Of a stretch of DNA of 64,000 nt, positions 53,594-62,604 are shown one piece after another (position 1 is the first letter of the stretch; each line of letters begins with the position of its first letter). The position numbers were made by a program, and so were the translations under genes. Below the pieces are notes generated by a model. It did not search any database, had not been told where the DNA came from, and was given only the letters and a program-made list of their open reading frames with translations. Origin of the DNA: Flavobacterium sp. BFFFF1 (GTDB lineage Bacteria; Bacteroidota; Bacteroidia; Flavobacteriales; Flavobacteriaceae). Location of the stretch: NCBI RefSeq assembly GCF_002256285.1, contig NZ_NKJE01000005.1, positions 1-64,000 of the forward strand. The letters are read 5' to 3'.

Positions 53594-54105
53594 CGGCGAT
53601 GTTTCACGTGGAACCCATCAAACGAATGGTATTCAAAACAGCTTGTATATTTTTCATGTTTGCGGTTGCGGTATCATGCGCTTCCAGAAATAAGATTGTA
53701 ATTGAAGGATATCTCGTGCTCCCCAACGGGAAGGAAATTTTAGGCCACGACTCCTTGAATGCATTTGTGTTTGAGAATATCCACAAAGAGACCTCTTTTC
53801 AGAATTATCTTTCGAACAAATATGCTGTTCTTGATATCAAGGCGCCTGAGTTTTCTGTGACCATCGATGGGTCGCAATACAAAGTAATCGTATATGATAA
53901 CGTCGAATTCGAAAAGTATTTCCGCGTCTCAGACTTTGTGCAGACACATTTTGATACCGACTCGGATGACGCAAATTGGCCAAAGTTCATCGCAATTTCA
54001 ATGATTAATGATCGCAACGAAGACTGTTTATCCGAAACATCGCTCTACAGAAATGTTGCCATAAATTATCTCAAAAACCTTAAACAAGCGTACTACAAAC
54101 AATAA
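53590..54105 (+). CDS. small lipoprotein of unknown function
   Basis: 171 residues if translation starts at the ATG overlapping the mnmG stop (ATGA). Alternative starts are 53599 and 53626; the last (MVFKTACIFFMFAVAVSC) alone gives a normal signal peptide with lipobox AVSC. From the first start the n-region is longer but still basic (PIKRMVFK). The mature part has no known domain; it shows YLVLPNGKEILGHDSLNAFVFEN and is acidic. parS-like site 3 (53600-53615) lies in its 5' end, coding FHVEP. Start uncertain. Confidence 0.75.
   Translation: MTAMFHVEPIKRMVFKTACIFFMFAVAVSCASRNKIVIEGYLVLPNGKEILGHDSLNAFVFENIHKETSFQNYLSNKYAVLDIKAPEFSVTIDGSQYKVIVYDNVEFEKYFRVSDFVQTHFDTDSDDANWPKFIAISMINDRNEDCLSETSLYRNVAINYLKNLKQAYYKQ
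53600..53615. promoter_or_regulatory. parS-like site 3
   Basis: TGTTTCACGTGGAACC, 14 of 16 to the parS consensus; the inner TTCACGTGGAA block is the same as in site 2. Overlaps the start region of the lipoprotein gene (53590). Confidence 0.75.
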
Positions 54106-54962
54106 TGGAACCAAACCTTACACATTATCTTTCCGTTAAAGACCACTCCGTTTCCGGAGAAACCTTCGAACTATGGCGGGATGATTCCCTCGACATGCTG
54201 GTTACACTTCCCAAGCCACAACCAGAGCAGCTGGGACGGTATTATGAAAGTGAAGACTATATTTCCCACACGGACGCGAAACGCTCGTTGTTTGAGAAAG
54301 CATACCATGTTGTAAAATCTATTGCGCTACAAAACAAACTCTCGCTCATCAACGCATTGGGAAAATCGAAAGGGAGATTGTTGGACATCGGCGCTGGTAC
54401 AGGAGAATTTCTGCTAACCGCAAAGAAGAATGGATGGGACGTTGTCGGGATTGAGCCAAACGCAAAGGCAAAAAATACCGCCATAGCCAAAGGCGCCCAG
54501 TTCGTCAACGCTGAAAGTGATTTGGACGACGGCGATTTTGATATCATTTCGATGTGGCATGTTTTAGAACATGTCCCTGATGTTGAACGGCAAATCAGCG
54601 ATTTGTCGCGGCTGGTTAAACCCAATGGCGCCGTTGTGATTGCTGTTCCAAATTTCAAATCCTTCGATGCAGCATATTACGGCGAATATTGGGCAGCGTT
54701 CGATGTGCCCCGGCATCTCACACATTTTTCCAAAACAGCTGTCAAGGGACTTTTTGAAACGCAGGAATTCAGGTTGGAGAAAATACTACCGATGAAATTT
54801 GACGCGTTTTACGTCAGCTTGCTTTCTGAAAAGTACAAAACAGGATCAATGAACTTTTTTAAAGCTTTTTTGATTGGATTGAGATCAAACCGACACGCAA
54901 AGCGAAATTTTGAATTTTCATCACACATTTATGTGTTTAGAAGCACTAAAAAGCAAAATTAG
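54105..54962 (+). CDS. class I SAM-dependent methyltransferase
   Basis: 285 residues. Motif I is LLDIGAGTGEFLLTAKKNGWDVVGIEPN (about 90-117), then FDIISMWHVLEHVPDVE and LVKPNGAVVIAVPN. The N-terminal region (FELWRDDSLDMLVTLPKPQPEQLGRYYES) is the zinc-free lead-in typical of the Methyltransf_23 group in these genomes. Acceptor unknown. One base overlaps the lipoprotein gene stop, so the two are coupled. Confidence 0.9.
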   Translation: MEPNLTHYLSVKDHSVSGETFELWRDDSLDMLVTLPKPQPEQLGRYYESEDYISHTDAKRSLFEKAYHVVKSIALQNKLSLINALGKSKGRLLDIGAGTGEFLLTAKKNGWDVVGIEPNAKAKNTAIAKGAQFVNAESDLDDGDFDIISMWHVLEHVPDVERQISDLSRLVKPNGAVVIAVPNFKSFDAAYYGEYWAAFDVPRHLTHFSKTAVKGLFETQEFRLEKILPMKFDAFYVSLLSEKYKTGSMNFFKAFLIGLRSNRHAKRNFEFSSHIYVFRSTKKQN

Positions 54963-55149
54963 ACGCTGTATTTAACGTTTATGGCGTAAAGTATAATTTG
55001 CCCCGCCGGTTTTTTAATAGTGTCCTAAAAGCTTTTTAATTGCGTCAGTTTTTATAGCTGGAAACAATAAGTACTTAATTATCGATAGTAAATCTTTATA
55101 GGTAAATGTTATTGCAAAATCGCAGCTACCGAAGCTCATAAAAATTTGC

Positions 55150-55157
55150 TATTTTTG
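55150..55157 (+). promoter_or_regulatory. -7 element for the OmpH-like gene
   Basis: TATTTTTG fits TAnnTTTG, 28 bases before ATG 55186. The 214-base gap from 54963 holds no other gene-like frame. Confidence 0.5.
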
Positions 55158-55185
55158 GCAACGAAAAAATTAACAAATGACTTAC

Positions 55186-55764
55186 ATGAAAAAATCAATT
55201 GCGATCCTGTTGTTATCAGCAGCATTTATTTCCTGCAATAAAGAAACTACAGCTGCAGAAGCTAAAGGAATAAAAACAGCCAGTGTAGATTCTGAAAAAT
55301 TAATGAAGGAATATACCGAAGCGAAAGACCTTACCGAAAAATTTAAGGCTAAATCACAGGAAGAAGGCAAAAAACTGGACGAATTACAGGCAAGTTTTGA
55401 TGCAGACGTAAATTATTTCAAGAAAAACGCCAAAGCGAATGGCCAGGAATGGTATGAGCAAAAGGGCGCAGAGCTTCAGCAAAGACAACAGCAGCTGCAA
55501 TATATGGCGCAGCAGGTGGATGCAAAATTGCGTCAGGAGCAAGGTTCTGAGATGGACACATTGGTGAAAAGCATCAAGAGTTTCATAACGGATTATGGGA
55601 AGAAAAACGGTTACGACTACATCTATGTAGCAGGGGATGGAGGGGCGTTGCTGTACTCCAAAGAGCAGTATGACATTACAAAAGATATCGTTAAGCTGCT
55701 GAATGACAAGTATGAAGCAGCTGGAAAAAAAGGATTGGTATCAGAAAAGAAAGAGACTAAGTAA
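55186..55764 (+). CDS. OmpH/Skp-like lipoprotein
   Basis: 192 residues. Signal peptide with lipobox (LLLSAAFISC, Cys at about 17), then a long charged helical hairpin (MKEYTEAKDLTEKFKAKSQEEGKKLDELQ to QQVDAKLRQEQGSEMDTL), as in the periplasmic chaperone Skp/OmpH. It is followed by the family's C-terminal YDYIYVAGDGGALLYSKEQYDIT. In this phylum OmpH proteins often carry a lipobox. It may help outer-membrane protein assembly. Start by MKK at 55186; an upstream ATG at 55177 is possible. Confidence 0.9.
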   Translation: MKKSIAILLLSAAFISCNKETTAAEAKGIKTASVDSEKLMKEYTEAKDLTEKFKAKSQEEGKKLDELQASFDADVNYFKKNAKANGQEWYEQKGAELQQRQQQLQYMAQQVDAKLRQEQGSEMDTLVKSIKSFITDYGKKNGYDYIYVAGDGGALLYSKEQYDITKDIVKLLNDKYEAAGKKGLVSEKKETK

Positions 55765-55787
55765 TTTTTTATACGGATAAAATACCG

Positions 55788-55821
55788 GCCTTTACGTGAT
55801 CACAGCGTAAAGGCTTTTTTT
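55788..55821 (+). terminator. hairpin terminator after the OmpH-like gene
   Basis: GCCTTTACG (55788-55796) pairs with CGTAAAGGC (55806-55814), loop of 9, T run to 55821. Confidence 0.85.
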
Positions 55822-55883
55822 ATGGCGTTATTAGACAGTATTTTACAGATATTTTTATAGTTTTATATCCTTAAATATACGCC

Positions 55884-58160
55884 ATGCATACCATTACAGA
55901 CGCCGCTGCTTACACGCTGAATTTCATAAACCAGACCCAACAATCGGTATTCCTTACCGGAAAGGCGGGAACCGGGAAAACAACACTCCTTCGGGAAATC
56001 ATTAGGACTACCCATAAACACACCGTCGTGGTGGCACCAACGGGCATCGCCGCTTTAAATGCAGGTGGAGTCACCATTCATTCCATGTTCCAGCTTCCTT
56101 TCGCTGGGTTCATTCCGGATCACCTAAACACCCATTTTTCCGAAACAGTAAAGTTCGAAAACAAAAATACGCTGAACAGGCATTTCAGGATGAGCAGTCA
56201 AAAGAAGGCAGTGATCCAGAATATGGAACTGCTGATCATCGATGAAGTGAGCATGCTTCGCGCAGATTTGCTTGACGCGATAGACTTTATGATGCAGAGT
56301 GTCCGCCGCAACAAACGGCCATTCGGAGGCGTTCAGGGCTTATACATCGGGGATCTTTTACAGCTTCCACCGGTCATTAAGGAAGACGAATGGCGTATCC
56401 TCAAGCAATATTACAAAGGGAAATTCTTTTTTCATTCCCATGTGGTTCAGCAATATCCGCCGTTATACATTGAGTTGTCAAAAATTTTCAGGCAAACCGA
56501 TGGCGAATTTATCGGCATATTGAATAACCTGCGGAACAACAGCATTTCCAAAGAAGATGTCGGCGTTTTAAACCAATTCGTAAAGCGCGATTTCGATCTT
56601 GAAAAAAACAAGGGTTATATTGTCCTGACAACACACAACGCCAAAGCCGATGAAATAAATGCGCGTTCACTAGCCAATTTACAAGGCAAAGTGTTTACAT
56701 ATACACCAGAGATTACCGGGGAATTTCCTGAAAAGATCTTTCCCGTAGATGCCAATCTGCAACTTAAGGTTGGCGCACAGGTAATGTTCGTGAAAAATGA
56801 TCCGTCTGCAGAGAAAAATTATTTCAACGGAAAGATGGGCGTTGTCCAATCGCTGTCGGAGGCTGAAATCCTTGTCCATTTTCCGGATGAAAATAAGACG
56901 ATTGAAATTGAACGCTATGAATGGGAAAACATTAAATATGCTGTCAATCACGAGAGTAAGGAAATAGAAGAAGAGATTTTAGGAACCTTTGTCCATTATC
57001 CGATTAAATTGGCATGGGCAATCACGGTCCATAAAAGCCAGGGATTGACGTTTGACAAGGCAGCGCTTGACGTATCGCAGGTTTTTCTGCCCGGGCAGGC
57101 CTATGTCGCCTTGTCGCGACTTCGTTCGTTAAACGGGCTTATTTTGCTTTCTCCACTGCAGATGAATGGTATTTCGAATGACCAGGATGTGATGGACTAT
57201 GCGACGCACAAAGCCGACGACACCGTGTTAGAGCATACGTTAAAATCTGAAACCAGGAAATTCATTCACGACTATTTAAAATCAGGTTTTACCTGGGATG
57301 AGTTGGCTCAGGAATGGCGAAACCATCAATTCAGCTACCAGCCGGATGCGGAGAAGTCCACAAAAACCGGTCATGCCGAATGGGCTGCACAGATGTCAGG
57401 TATCATCTGGAAGCTATTAGAGCCGGCGGGAAAGTTCAAATCCCAACTCGACAAATTGTTCCGGGATGAAACCGCGGACTTTAATTTCATCAGCGAAAGG
57501 GTGAATGCTGCCATTGACTATTTTATGCCCGTTATGGACAAATTGGTATACGATTTACTATGGAAGCTCGAAGAAATCAGCAGGATAAAGAAATCAAAAA
57601 CATTGTATGAAGAAGTGGCTATACTGGAAGATTTGCAGGTAAAGGCGGTCCAAAGGCTAATGAAAACGCGTTTGTTGATCGAAGCCGTTATCTCCGGTCA
57701 GCCCATCTGCAAAGAAACCATGCATTCTGAGGCGATTAAGCAATACAAGAACAACAAGTCAACAATGGTGCGAAATGACTTTAAATCCGCTAATTACGCG
57801 CTGGTTGACGACGATCATGACGACACCCGCTATACCCCAAAAAAGAAGTCGAAGAAAGAACCAAAGAAATCTACCATTTCTGAGACTTATGAGCTGTGGA
57901 TGCAAAAAAATTCCGTTAAGGAAATCGCCGAAATCCGAAAGCTTACACCCCAAACCATCAACACGCATTTGGCAAAACTTGTTGAAAGTAAGGCCATAAG
58001 CATCACCGAAGTCCTGCCTCAGGATAAAATCAGGGAACTTGCCGATGCGTTTAAGGACCATCAGGAAGAAACGCTTGGCGCGCTAAAAGAAAGATGTGGG
58101 GACCGGTTTACATGGGATGAACTACGGCTCTTTAAAGCCGCCGTGAACGCAGAGTCCTAG
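55884..58160 (+). CDS. PIF1-like helicase with C-terminal helix-turn-helix
   Basis: 758 residues. Walker A is LTGKAGTGKTTLLR at about 24-37, followed by APTGIAALNAGGVTIHSMFQLPF (motif Ia) and LLIIDEVSMLRADLL (Walker B). Further on it has KLAWAITVHKSQGLTFDKAALD and GQAYVALSRLRSLNGLILL (late helicase motifs of the RecD2/PIF1 superfamily). The C-terminal ~100 residues carry a winged-HTH-like segment (KEIAEIRKLTPQTINTHLAKLVES), as in the HTH_40 tail of RecQ-type helicases. A 5'-3' DNA helicase is likely. Its stop overlaps the convergent DoxX gene by 4 bases. Confidence 0.93.
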   Translation: MHTITDAAAYTLNFINQTQQSVFLTGKAGTGKTTLLREIIRTTHKHTVVVAPTGIAALNAGGVTIHSMFQLPFAGFIPDHLNTHFSETVKFENKNTLNRHFRMSSQKKAVIQNMELLIIDEVSMLRADLLDAIDFMMQSVRRNKRPFGGVQGLYIGDLLQLPPVIKEDEWRILKQYYKGKFFFHSHVVQQYPPLYIELSKIFRQTDGEFIGILNNLRNNSISKEDVGVLNQFVKRDFDLEKNKGYIVLTTHNAKADEINARSLANLQGKVFTYTPEITGEFPEKIFPVDANLQLKVGAQVMFVKNDPSAEKNYFNGKMGVVQSLSEAEILVHFPDENKTIEIERYEWENIKYAVNHESKEIEEEILGTFVHYPIKLAWAITVHKSQGLTFDKAALDVSQVFLPGQAYVALSRLRSLNGLILLSPLQMNGISNDQDVMDYATHKADDTVLEHTLKSETRKFIHDYLKSGFTWDELAQEWRNHQFSYQPDAEKSTKTGHAEWAAQMSGIIWKLLEPAGKFKSQLDKLFRDETADFNFISERVNAAIDYFMPVMDKLVYDLLWKLEEISRIKKSKTLYEEVAILEDLQVKAVQRLMKTRLLIEAVISGQPICKETMHSEAIKQYKNNKSTMVRNDFKSANYALVDDDHDDTRYTPKKKSKKEPKKSTISETYELWMQKNSVKEIAEIRKLTPQTINTHLAKLVESKAISITEVLPQDKIRELADAFKDHQEETLGALKERCGDRFTWDELRLFKAAVNAES

Positions 58161-58540
58161 CTTAACCAATACACTGCCATTACCGCTGGAACAAAATAAA
58201 TGACAATGGTCCTGGCACCGTCGTAGTCTTTTGCCATGCGCTGTCCTACGAGTAAAAAAATAAGGGTGATACAGGAAAAAATGGCACCGTACAATCCAAA
58301 AGACCTTCCATTGTTCACCAACAGTTGAATACAGCCGGAAATGCACAGGATTCCGGATACAATCTCCAGGACCAGAATCAGAAAAAGCGATGAGGGAACC
58401 ATATTCCTGATGGGGGTGTTTTCAAAATGTTTTTTAAGCCAGCCCACATTGTCATTCCAGTACATCGTCTTATCATAACCGGACTGGATAAAGGTGACCG
58501 CCAGCAAAATCAACAAAAGTATCGATGCAATATTGTTCAT
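58157..58540 (-). CDS. DoxX family membrane protein
   Basis: 127 residues with four TM helices. The N-terminal ASILLLILLAVTFIQSGYDKTMYW and the following segment (WLKKHFENTPIRNM) are typical of the small DoxX/DoxD-like family. It lies 4 bases after holB in the same direction, so it may share its transcript. Function unknown (redox or surfactant-linked in some species). Confidence 0.87.
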   Translation of the reverse strand: MNNIASILLLILLAVTFIQSGYDKTMYWNDNVGWLKKHFENTPIRNMVPSSLFLILVLEIVSGILCISGCIQLLVNNGRSFGLYGAIFSCITLIFLLVGQRMAKDYDGARTIVIYFVPAVMAVYWLS

Positions 58541-58543
58541 GGT

Positions 58544-59692
58544 TTATTTTTTATGGATGAGACGTGTCAGTTTTATCGATAAATCGGTCAGGATAATTTT
58601 GGCATTTCCGTTGCGTTCAATGTGGTACATCGCGTCAGAAAGTTCCTTGAAAATGTCATTGATATTTCCACCATTGACAAAAGGTGCAAAATTCTCGAGT
58701 TTAAACTTTTCAATTTTGGGCTCCATATACACCAGGCTCGTGGCTTGGTAATTAAGCAACAATGCCTGCCGAAACATATCAGTACAAAAATGCAGGAATT
58801 TTTTCTGTGTCTCCCGACCCAGGCCCGCGATAATTTCACTCCAACCGATCAGATCCTGTATAGCCGCAGCGTTTCCTTTGGCACGGAAAGCAGCCCTGAC
58901 CCAATCAACGAACCACTTTTCAAAATAGACATCCTCGCCGTCATCCTGCAGCAACTGCAGCGCTTTGTTGTAATTTCCCTGCGCCTGGTGTGCGACTTTT
59001 GCCGCCGTCCTTACTTCTATATTTTCACGTGAAACCAATGCGTCCGTGATTACCTGTTCGCTTAAAGCATTAAAATGCAGTACCTGGCAGCGGGACCGAA
59101 TCGTTTGAATGATGTCCTCTTCGTTGTCGGAAATCAGGATAAAAAGTGTTTTATCTGAAGGCTCCTCGAGTAATTTCAGGAGCTTATTTGAGGCCGCAAT
59201 GTTCATTTTATCGGCCATCCAGATGATCATCACCTTGTATCCGCCTTCATATGACTTCAGCGCCAGGGATTTAAGGATTTCCTGTGCATCATCAACCCGG
59301 ATTTCGCCCTGCTTGTTTTGTACACCCAGCATGCGGTACCAATCAAACAAACCACCATAAGGGTTTTCATTGAGGAATTGGCGCCATTCGGAAATAAAAT
59401 CAATGCTTTTCGGCTTCGACTTCACACTGTCTGTACTGACCGTCGGGTAAACAAAATGCAGATCGGGGTGTGAAAAATGCTCGAATTTCAGATTACAGGA
59501 TTCGTTACCACCCACATTTTCGTTAGTCGTATTCTGGCAAAGAATATATTGTGCATAAGCAATGGCCATGGGCAATGTACCGCACCCCTCAGGTCCAATA
59601 AACAACTGCGCATGCGGAATGCGTCCTGAGCCGGCACTTTTGATCAGATGGCTCTTGATATGTTCCTGGGCTAAGATTTGTGAAAACTGCAT
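58544..59692 (-). CDS. holB: DNA polymerase III subunit delta' (HolB-like)
   Basis: 382 residues from ATG 59690-59692. AAA+ fold subunit of the clamp loader: FIGPEGCGTLPMAIAYAQYIL replaces the Walker A Lys (no K), as in ATPase-deficient delta' proteins. MIIWMADKMNIAASNKLLKLLEEP matches the conserved delta' lid region and IQTIRSRCQVLHF holds the SRC motif. The frame extends to 59830 but the -7 element at 59698-59705 lies inside that extension. No zinc-binding Cys4 module is seen. Confidence 0.92.
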   Translation of the reverse strand: MQFSQILAQEHIKSHLIKSAGSGRIPHAQLFIGPEGCGTLPMAIAYAQYILCQNTTNENVGGNESCNLKFEHFSHPDLHFVYPTVSTDSVKSKPKSIDFISEWRQFLNENPYGGLFDWYRMLGVQNKQGEIRVDDAQEILKSLALKSYEGGYKVMIIWMADKMNIAASNKLLKLLEEPSDKTLFILISDNEEDIIQTIRSRCQVLHFNALSEQVITDALVSRENIEVRTAAKVAHQAQGNYNKALQLLQDDGEDVYFEKWFVDWVRAAFRAKGNAAAIQDLIGWSEIIAGLGRETQKKFLHFCTDMFRQALLLNYQATSLVYMEPKIEKFKLENFAPFVNGGNINDIFKELSDAMYHIERNGNAKIILTDLSIKLTRLIHKK

Positions 59693-59697
59693 AGCGA

Positions 59698-59705
59698 CAA
59701 ATATA
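59698..59705 (-). promoter_or_regulatory. -7 element immediately upstream of holB
   Basis: Minus-strand TATATTTG fits TAnnTTTG and ends only 5 bases before the ATG, so the transcript should begin at or near the start codon (leaderless or nearly so). Confidence 0.45.
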
Positions 59706-59874
59706 ATAAAGATTTTCGCTTGGGCCGTCCACCATCGCTGAAAGCTATTGTTATTTAAATCTGTTATATTTGACTGGAAATGATTAAAAACATCTACACA
59801 AAATAGCGGTTTACCGCAAAATTTTGACAATTGAGACCGGCATAATTACATTTACTAACCCCGAGAAAAGCAGT

Positions 59875-60924
59875 ATGAAAAAAAGTTTATCAGTATATGC
59901 GTTCCACATTTGTGTATGTGCTGCCTTTATTCTGTTGCCGTATGTTTTTAGTTCTACAGGCACATTTTTGACGCTCCCTGACCTTAACAATGGTCATGAC
60001 CGCACCTATTTCGGGATCTATATCTCGTTGCTTATTTTTTTTTACATCAACTATTTCCTGCTTATCCCCAGGCTTTATTTTCATGATAAACGGTTTTTGT
60101 ATGTCGTCATTATCGTACTGACCTTGCTTTTCTTCTTATGGGTTTCAAATTTTCTTGACCGCCGTTTCGCTGAGGTTTTTGAAACGTCCAGTGTCGTAAG
60201 AGGACGGGAACACTGGGTACCCTCGCAAAAATTCAGTCCGGCACGTTTGCAGGATAAACCGGTTCAGGACGAACATACCATTTTAATTTACATCGTCGGC
60301 GTGTTAAGCAGCCTGTTCTTTTCGATTAATAAACGCCTGCAGTTGACTGAAAAAGAAAAACTTGCCGCCGAACTATCACTGCTTAAGGCACAAATCAACC
60401 CGCATTTCCTTTTTAATACCCTGAACAGCATTTATTCGCTGGCCATCAGGAAAGACGACCGGACCGCTGATTCCATTGTAAAGTTGTCAGAATTGATGCG
60501 ATACATCATGACCAATGCGCATGACAATCTTATCGATCTTCGAAAGGAAATCGAATACATCAGCAATTACGTGTCGCTGCAGCAATCCCGCCTCGAAGAT
60601 ACGGTCCGTATTAACTATATGTTTTGTGGAAACCCAATTGGTAAAAAGATCACCCCTTTGATTTTGATTTCCTTTATCGAAAATGCATTCAAACATGGTG
60701 TAAATCCCGAGGAAAATTCCGAAATTGACATACTAATCGATGTGGAAGGCGAGGAACTGAAGCTTTTTGTTTACAACAGGAAGGTGCATTCAGTTCATGC
60801 TGAGAGCGGTATCGGAATGAAAAACACCATCGAAAGGCTCGAATTACTGTATCCTGAAAGATACGAACTATCGGTTAAAGATCTGGAAGAAAGTTTTTCG
60901 GTAACACTTACATTAATATTATGA
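59875..60924 (+). CDS. LytS-type sensor histidine kinase
   Basis: 349 residues from ATG 59875; the frame opens at TTG 59824, which I reject because the ATG fits a better N-terminus (MKKSLSVYAFHICVCAAFILL). Four TM helices fill the first ~170 residues, then the His-kinase core LKAQINPHFLFNTLNS with phospho-His at about 177, and an ATPase domain with LILISFIENAFKHG. There is no periplasmic sensory domain. It is paired with the LytTR regulator by an ATGA overlap. Confidence 0.94.
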   Translation: MKKSLSVYAFHICVCAAFILLPYVFSSTGTFLTLPDLNNGHDRTYFGIYISLLIFFYINYFLLIPRLYFHDKRFLYVVIIVLTLLFFLWVSNFLDRRFAEVFETSSVVRGREHWVPSQKFSPARLQDKPVQDEHTILIYIVGVLSSLFFSINKRLQLTEKEKLAAELSLLKAQINPHFLFNTLNSIYSLAIRKDDRTADSIVKLSELMRYIMTNAHDNLIDLRKEIEYISNYVSLQQSRLEDTVRINYMFCGNPIGKKITPLILISFIENAFKHGVNPEENSEIDILIDVEGEELKLFVYNRKVHSVHAESGIGMKNTIERLELLYPERYELSVKDLEESFSVTLTLIL

Positions 60925-61622
60925 TGATTAAAGCAATCGCCCTTGATGATGAACCGCCAGCATTGGCAATATTGGAAAATTTCTGCAGAAAAGTGGACTA
61001 TGTGGATTTGCAGAAGACGTTTACCAAAGCAGACGAAGCCCTGAAGTACCTGCGAAAATATCCCGTAGATCTTTTGTTTCTGGACATCAACATGCCATCC
61101 ATATCCGGCATCGATTTTCATAAAAAAATTCCACACAAGACGATGGTTATCTTCACGACCGCGTATTCTGAATTTGCTGTTGAAGGATTCAATCTCAGCG
61201 CAATGGACTATTTGCTAAAACCGATTTCGCAGACGCGCTTCGTGCAGGCCCTTGAAAAAGTCAAAGCACAACTCGCGTTAGAGAACCAAAACCAGAAGAT
61301 TGAGCAACAATTCCTTTTCGTCCGCGCAGATTATAGCCTGATGAAGATTCCGCTACAGGATATTTTGTTCATTGAAGGGCTTGACGATTACCTCAAGATA
61401 CACATCGAGAACCAGAAGACAGTCGTCGCACGCATGACCATGAAAGCCATCACGGAAAAACTTCCGGCTTCAGAGTTTTCAAGGGTTCACCGTTCTTTCA
61501 TCGTTCCGATAGCGAAAATCGAGAAAATAAGAAACAAGGTCATTTTCATTAAAGACGAGGAAATTCCGATTAGCGCAAGCTACGAAAAGGATTTTCTGGC
61601 CAGAATCCAGAATGAGGAATGA
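60921..61622 (+). CDS. LytTR family response regulator
   Basis: 233 residues. Receiver domain (1-120) with acidic pocket LDDEPPA, phospho-acceptor Asp55 in LLFLDINMP and Lys in DYLLKPIS. A LytTR DNA-binding domain follows (about 137-230: LQDILFIEGLDDYLKIH, FSRVHRSFIVPIAKIEKI). Starts at the ATGATG overlapping the kinase stop, so the two proteins are co-translated. A terminator-like hairpin follows. Targets unknown. Confidence 0.95.
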   Translation: MMIKAIALDDEPPALAILENFCRKVDYVDLQKTFTKADEALKYLRKYPVDLLFLDINMPSISGIDFHKKIPHKTMVIFTTAYSEFAVEGFNLSAMDYLLKPISQTRFVQALEKVKAQLALENQNQKIEQQFLFVRADYSLMKIPLQDILFIEGLDDYLKIHIENQKTVVARMTMKAITEKLPASEFSRVHRSFIVPIAKIEKIRNKVIFIKDEEIPISASYEKDFLARIQNEE

Positions 61623-61625
61623 TAG

Positions 61626-61659
61626 AAAGGCGTGTGCGCTCACAGTGAGGCGCCTTTTT
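61626..61659 (+). terminator. hairpin terminator after the LytTR gene
   Basis: AAAGGCG (61626-61632) pairs with CGCCTTT (61651-61657), with a small inner TGTG/CACA stem, followed by a T run to 61659. Confidence 0.7.
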
Positions 61660-61797
61660 GGGAAACGGAATCAAGTAATTCTAATCCTCATTGATGACAC
61701 AGTCGATGCAGATTTCGCTATTGATGGGTTTAAAATAAATTGCAGCAAGTATATCGGGCGGGGACTTTAAACGCCGCCGGAAGTGGTACAAATTCGT

Positions 61798-61805
61798 TAT
61801 TTTTG
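61798..61805 (+). promoter_or_regulatory. -7 element immediately upstream of the alpha/beta hydrolase gene
   Basis: TATTTTTG fits TAnnTTTG and ends 4 bases before ATG 61810, again suggesting a leaderless transcript. Confidence 0.45.
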
Positions 61806-61809
61806 CTTC

Positions 61810-62604
61810 ATGCCACATTGGAAAACAATCGTTCACAAAAACACCATAATTTCATACCAGGATCAGGGTAAAGGGACCGTGGTCATTTTGCTGCACGGAT
61901 TTCTGGAAAACAGCCATATGTGGGACGCGTTCGTTCCGGAATTGTCAAAAAAATATCGCGTGATCACAATTGATTTACTGGGTCACGGCAAAACGGAACC
62001 AATGGGTTATGTTCAGACGATGGAGGATAACGCCGACGCCGTGTATGCCGTACTGTCCTCACTCCGCATCCGAAGGGCGGTGTTAGCCGGTCATTCCATG
62101 GGAGGCTATGTGGCACTGGCATTTGCAGAGTTGTATCCGGATGCCGTAAAAGGAATTGCACTCATTAATTCTACATCACTTGCTGACAGCGACGAAAGGA
62201 AAGCCAACCGAGACCGTGCTATTAAGGCGGTAAAGCAGGATTACAGTTGTTTCGTGCGCCTGTCGGTGGCCAACCTTTTCAGCGAAGAAAACCACGAAAA
62301 ACTAACCCAGGAAATTGAAAGCGTGAAACAGCAGGCTTTAAAAACACCACTTCAGGGAATTGTAGCATCGCTGGAAGGCATGAAAATCAGGAAAGACCGT
62401 GAGGTTTTATTGCACTTTGCCCCCTACCCTATGCTGTTGGTATTGGGAAAAAAAGATCCCGTTTTAAATTATGCCGATCAGCTGAATCAAATTGAAAACA
62501 CCAACGTGCAACTGATCACATTTCCTGATGGACACATGTCTCCAATTGAAAATGAAAGCGCATTGCTAAAGGCGTTGATGCTGTTTTTGAAAGAAATCAG
62601 GTAG
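61810..62604 (+). CDS. alpha/beta hydrolase
   Basis: About 264 residues from ATG 61810. The frame opens 27 bases earlier, before the promoter element. Oxyanion-hole motif VILLHGFLENSHMW, nucleophile elbow LAGHSMGGYVAL (Ser), Asp probably in LVLGKKDPVLNY and catalytic His in FPDGHMSPIE. A soluble esterase/peptidase/C-C hydrolase-type enzyme; the substrate cannot be told. Convergent with the nuclease gene, one base apart. Confidence 0.93.
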   Translation: MPHWKTIVHKNTIISYQDQGKGTVVILLHGFLENSHMWDAFVPELSKKYRVITIDLLGHGKTEPMGYVQTMEDNADAVYAVLSSLRIRRAVLAGHSMGGYVALAFAELYPDAVKGIALINSTSLADSDERKANRDRAIKAVKQDYSCFVRLSVANLFSEENHEKLTQEIESVKQQALKTPLQGIVASLEGMKIRKDREVLLHFAPYPMLLVLGKKDPVLNYADQLNQIENTNVQLITFPDGHMSPIENESALLKALMLFLKEIR

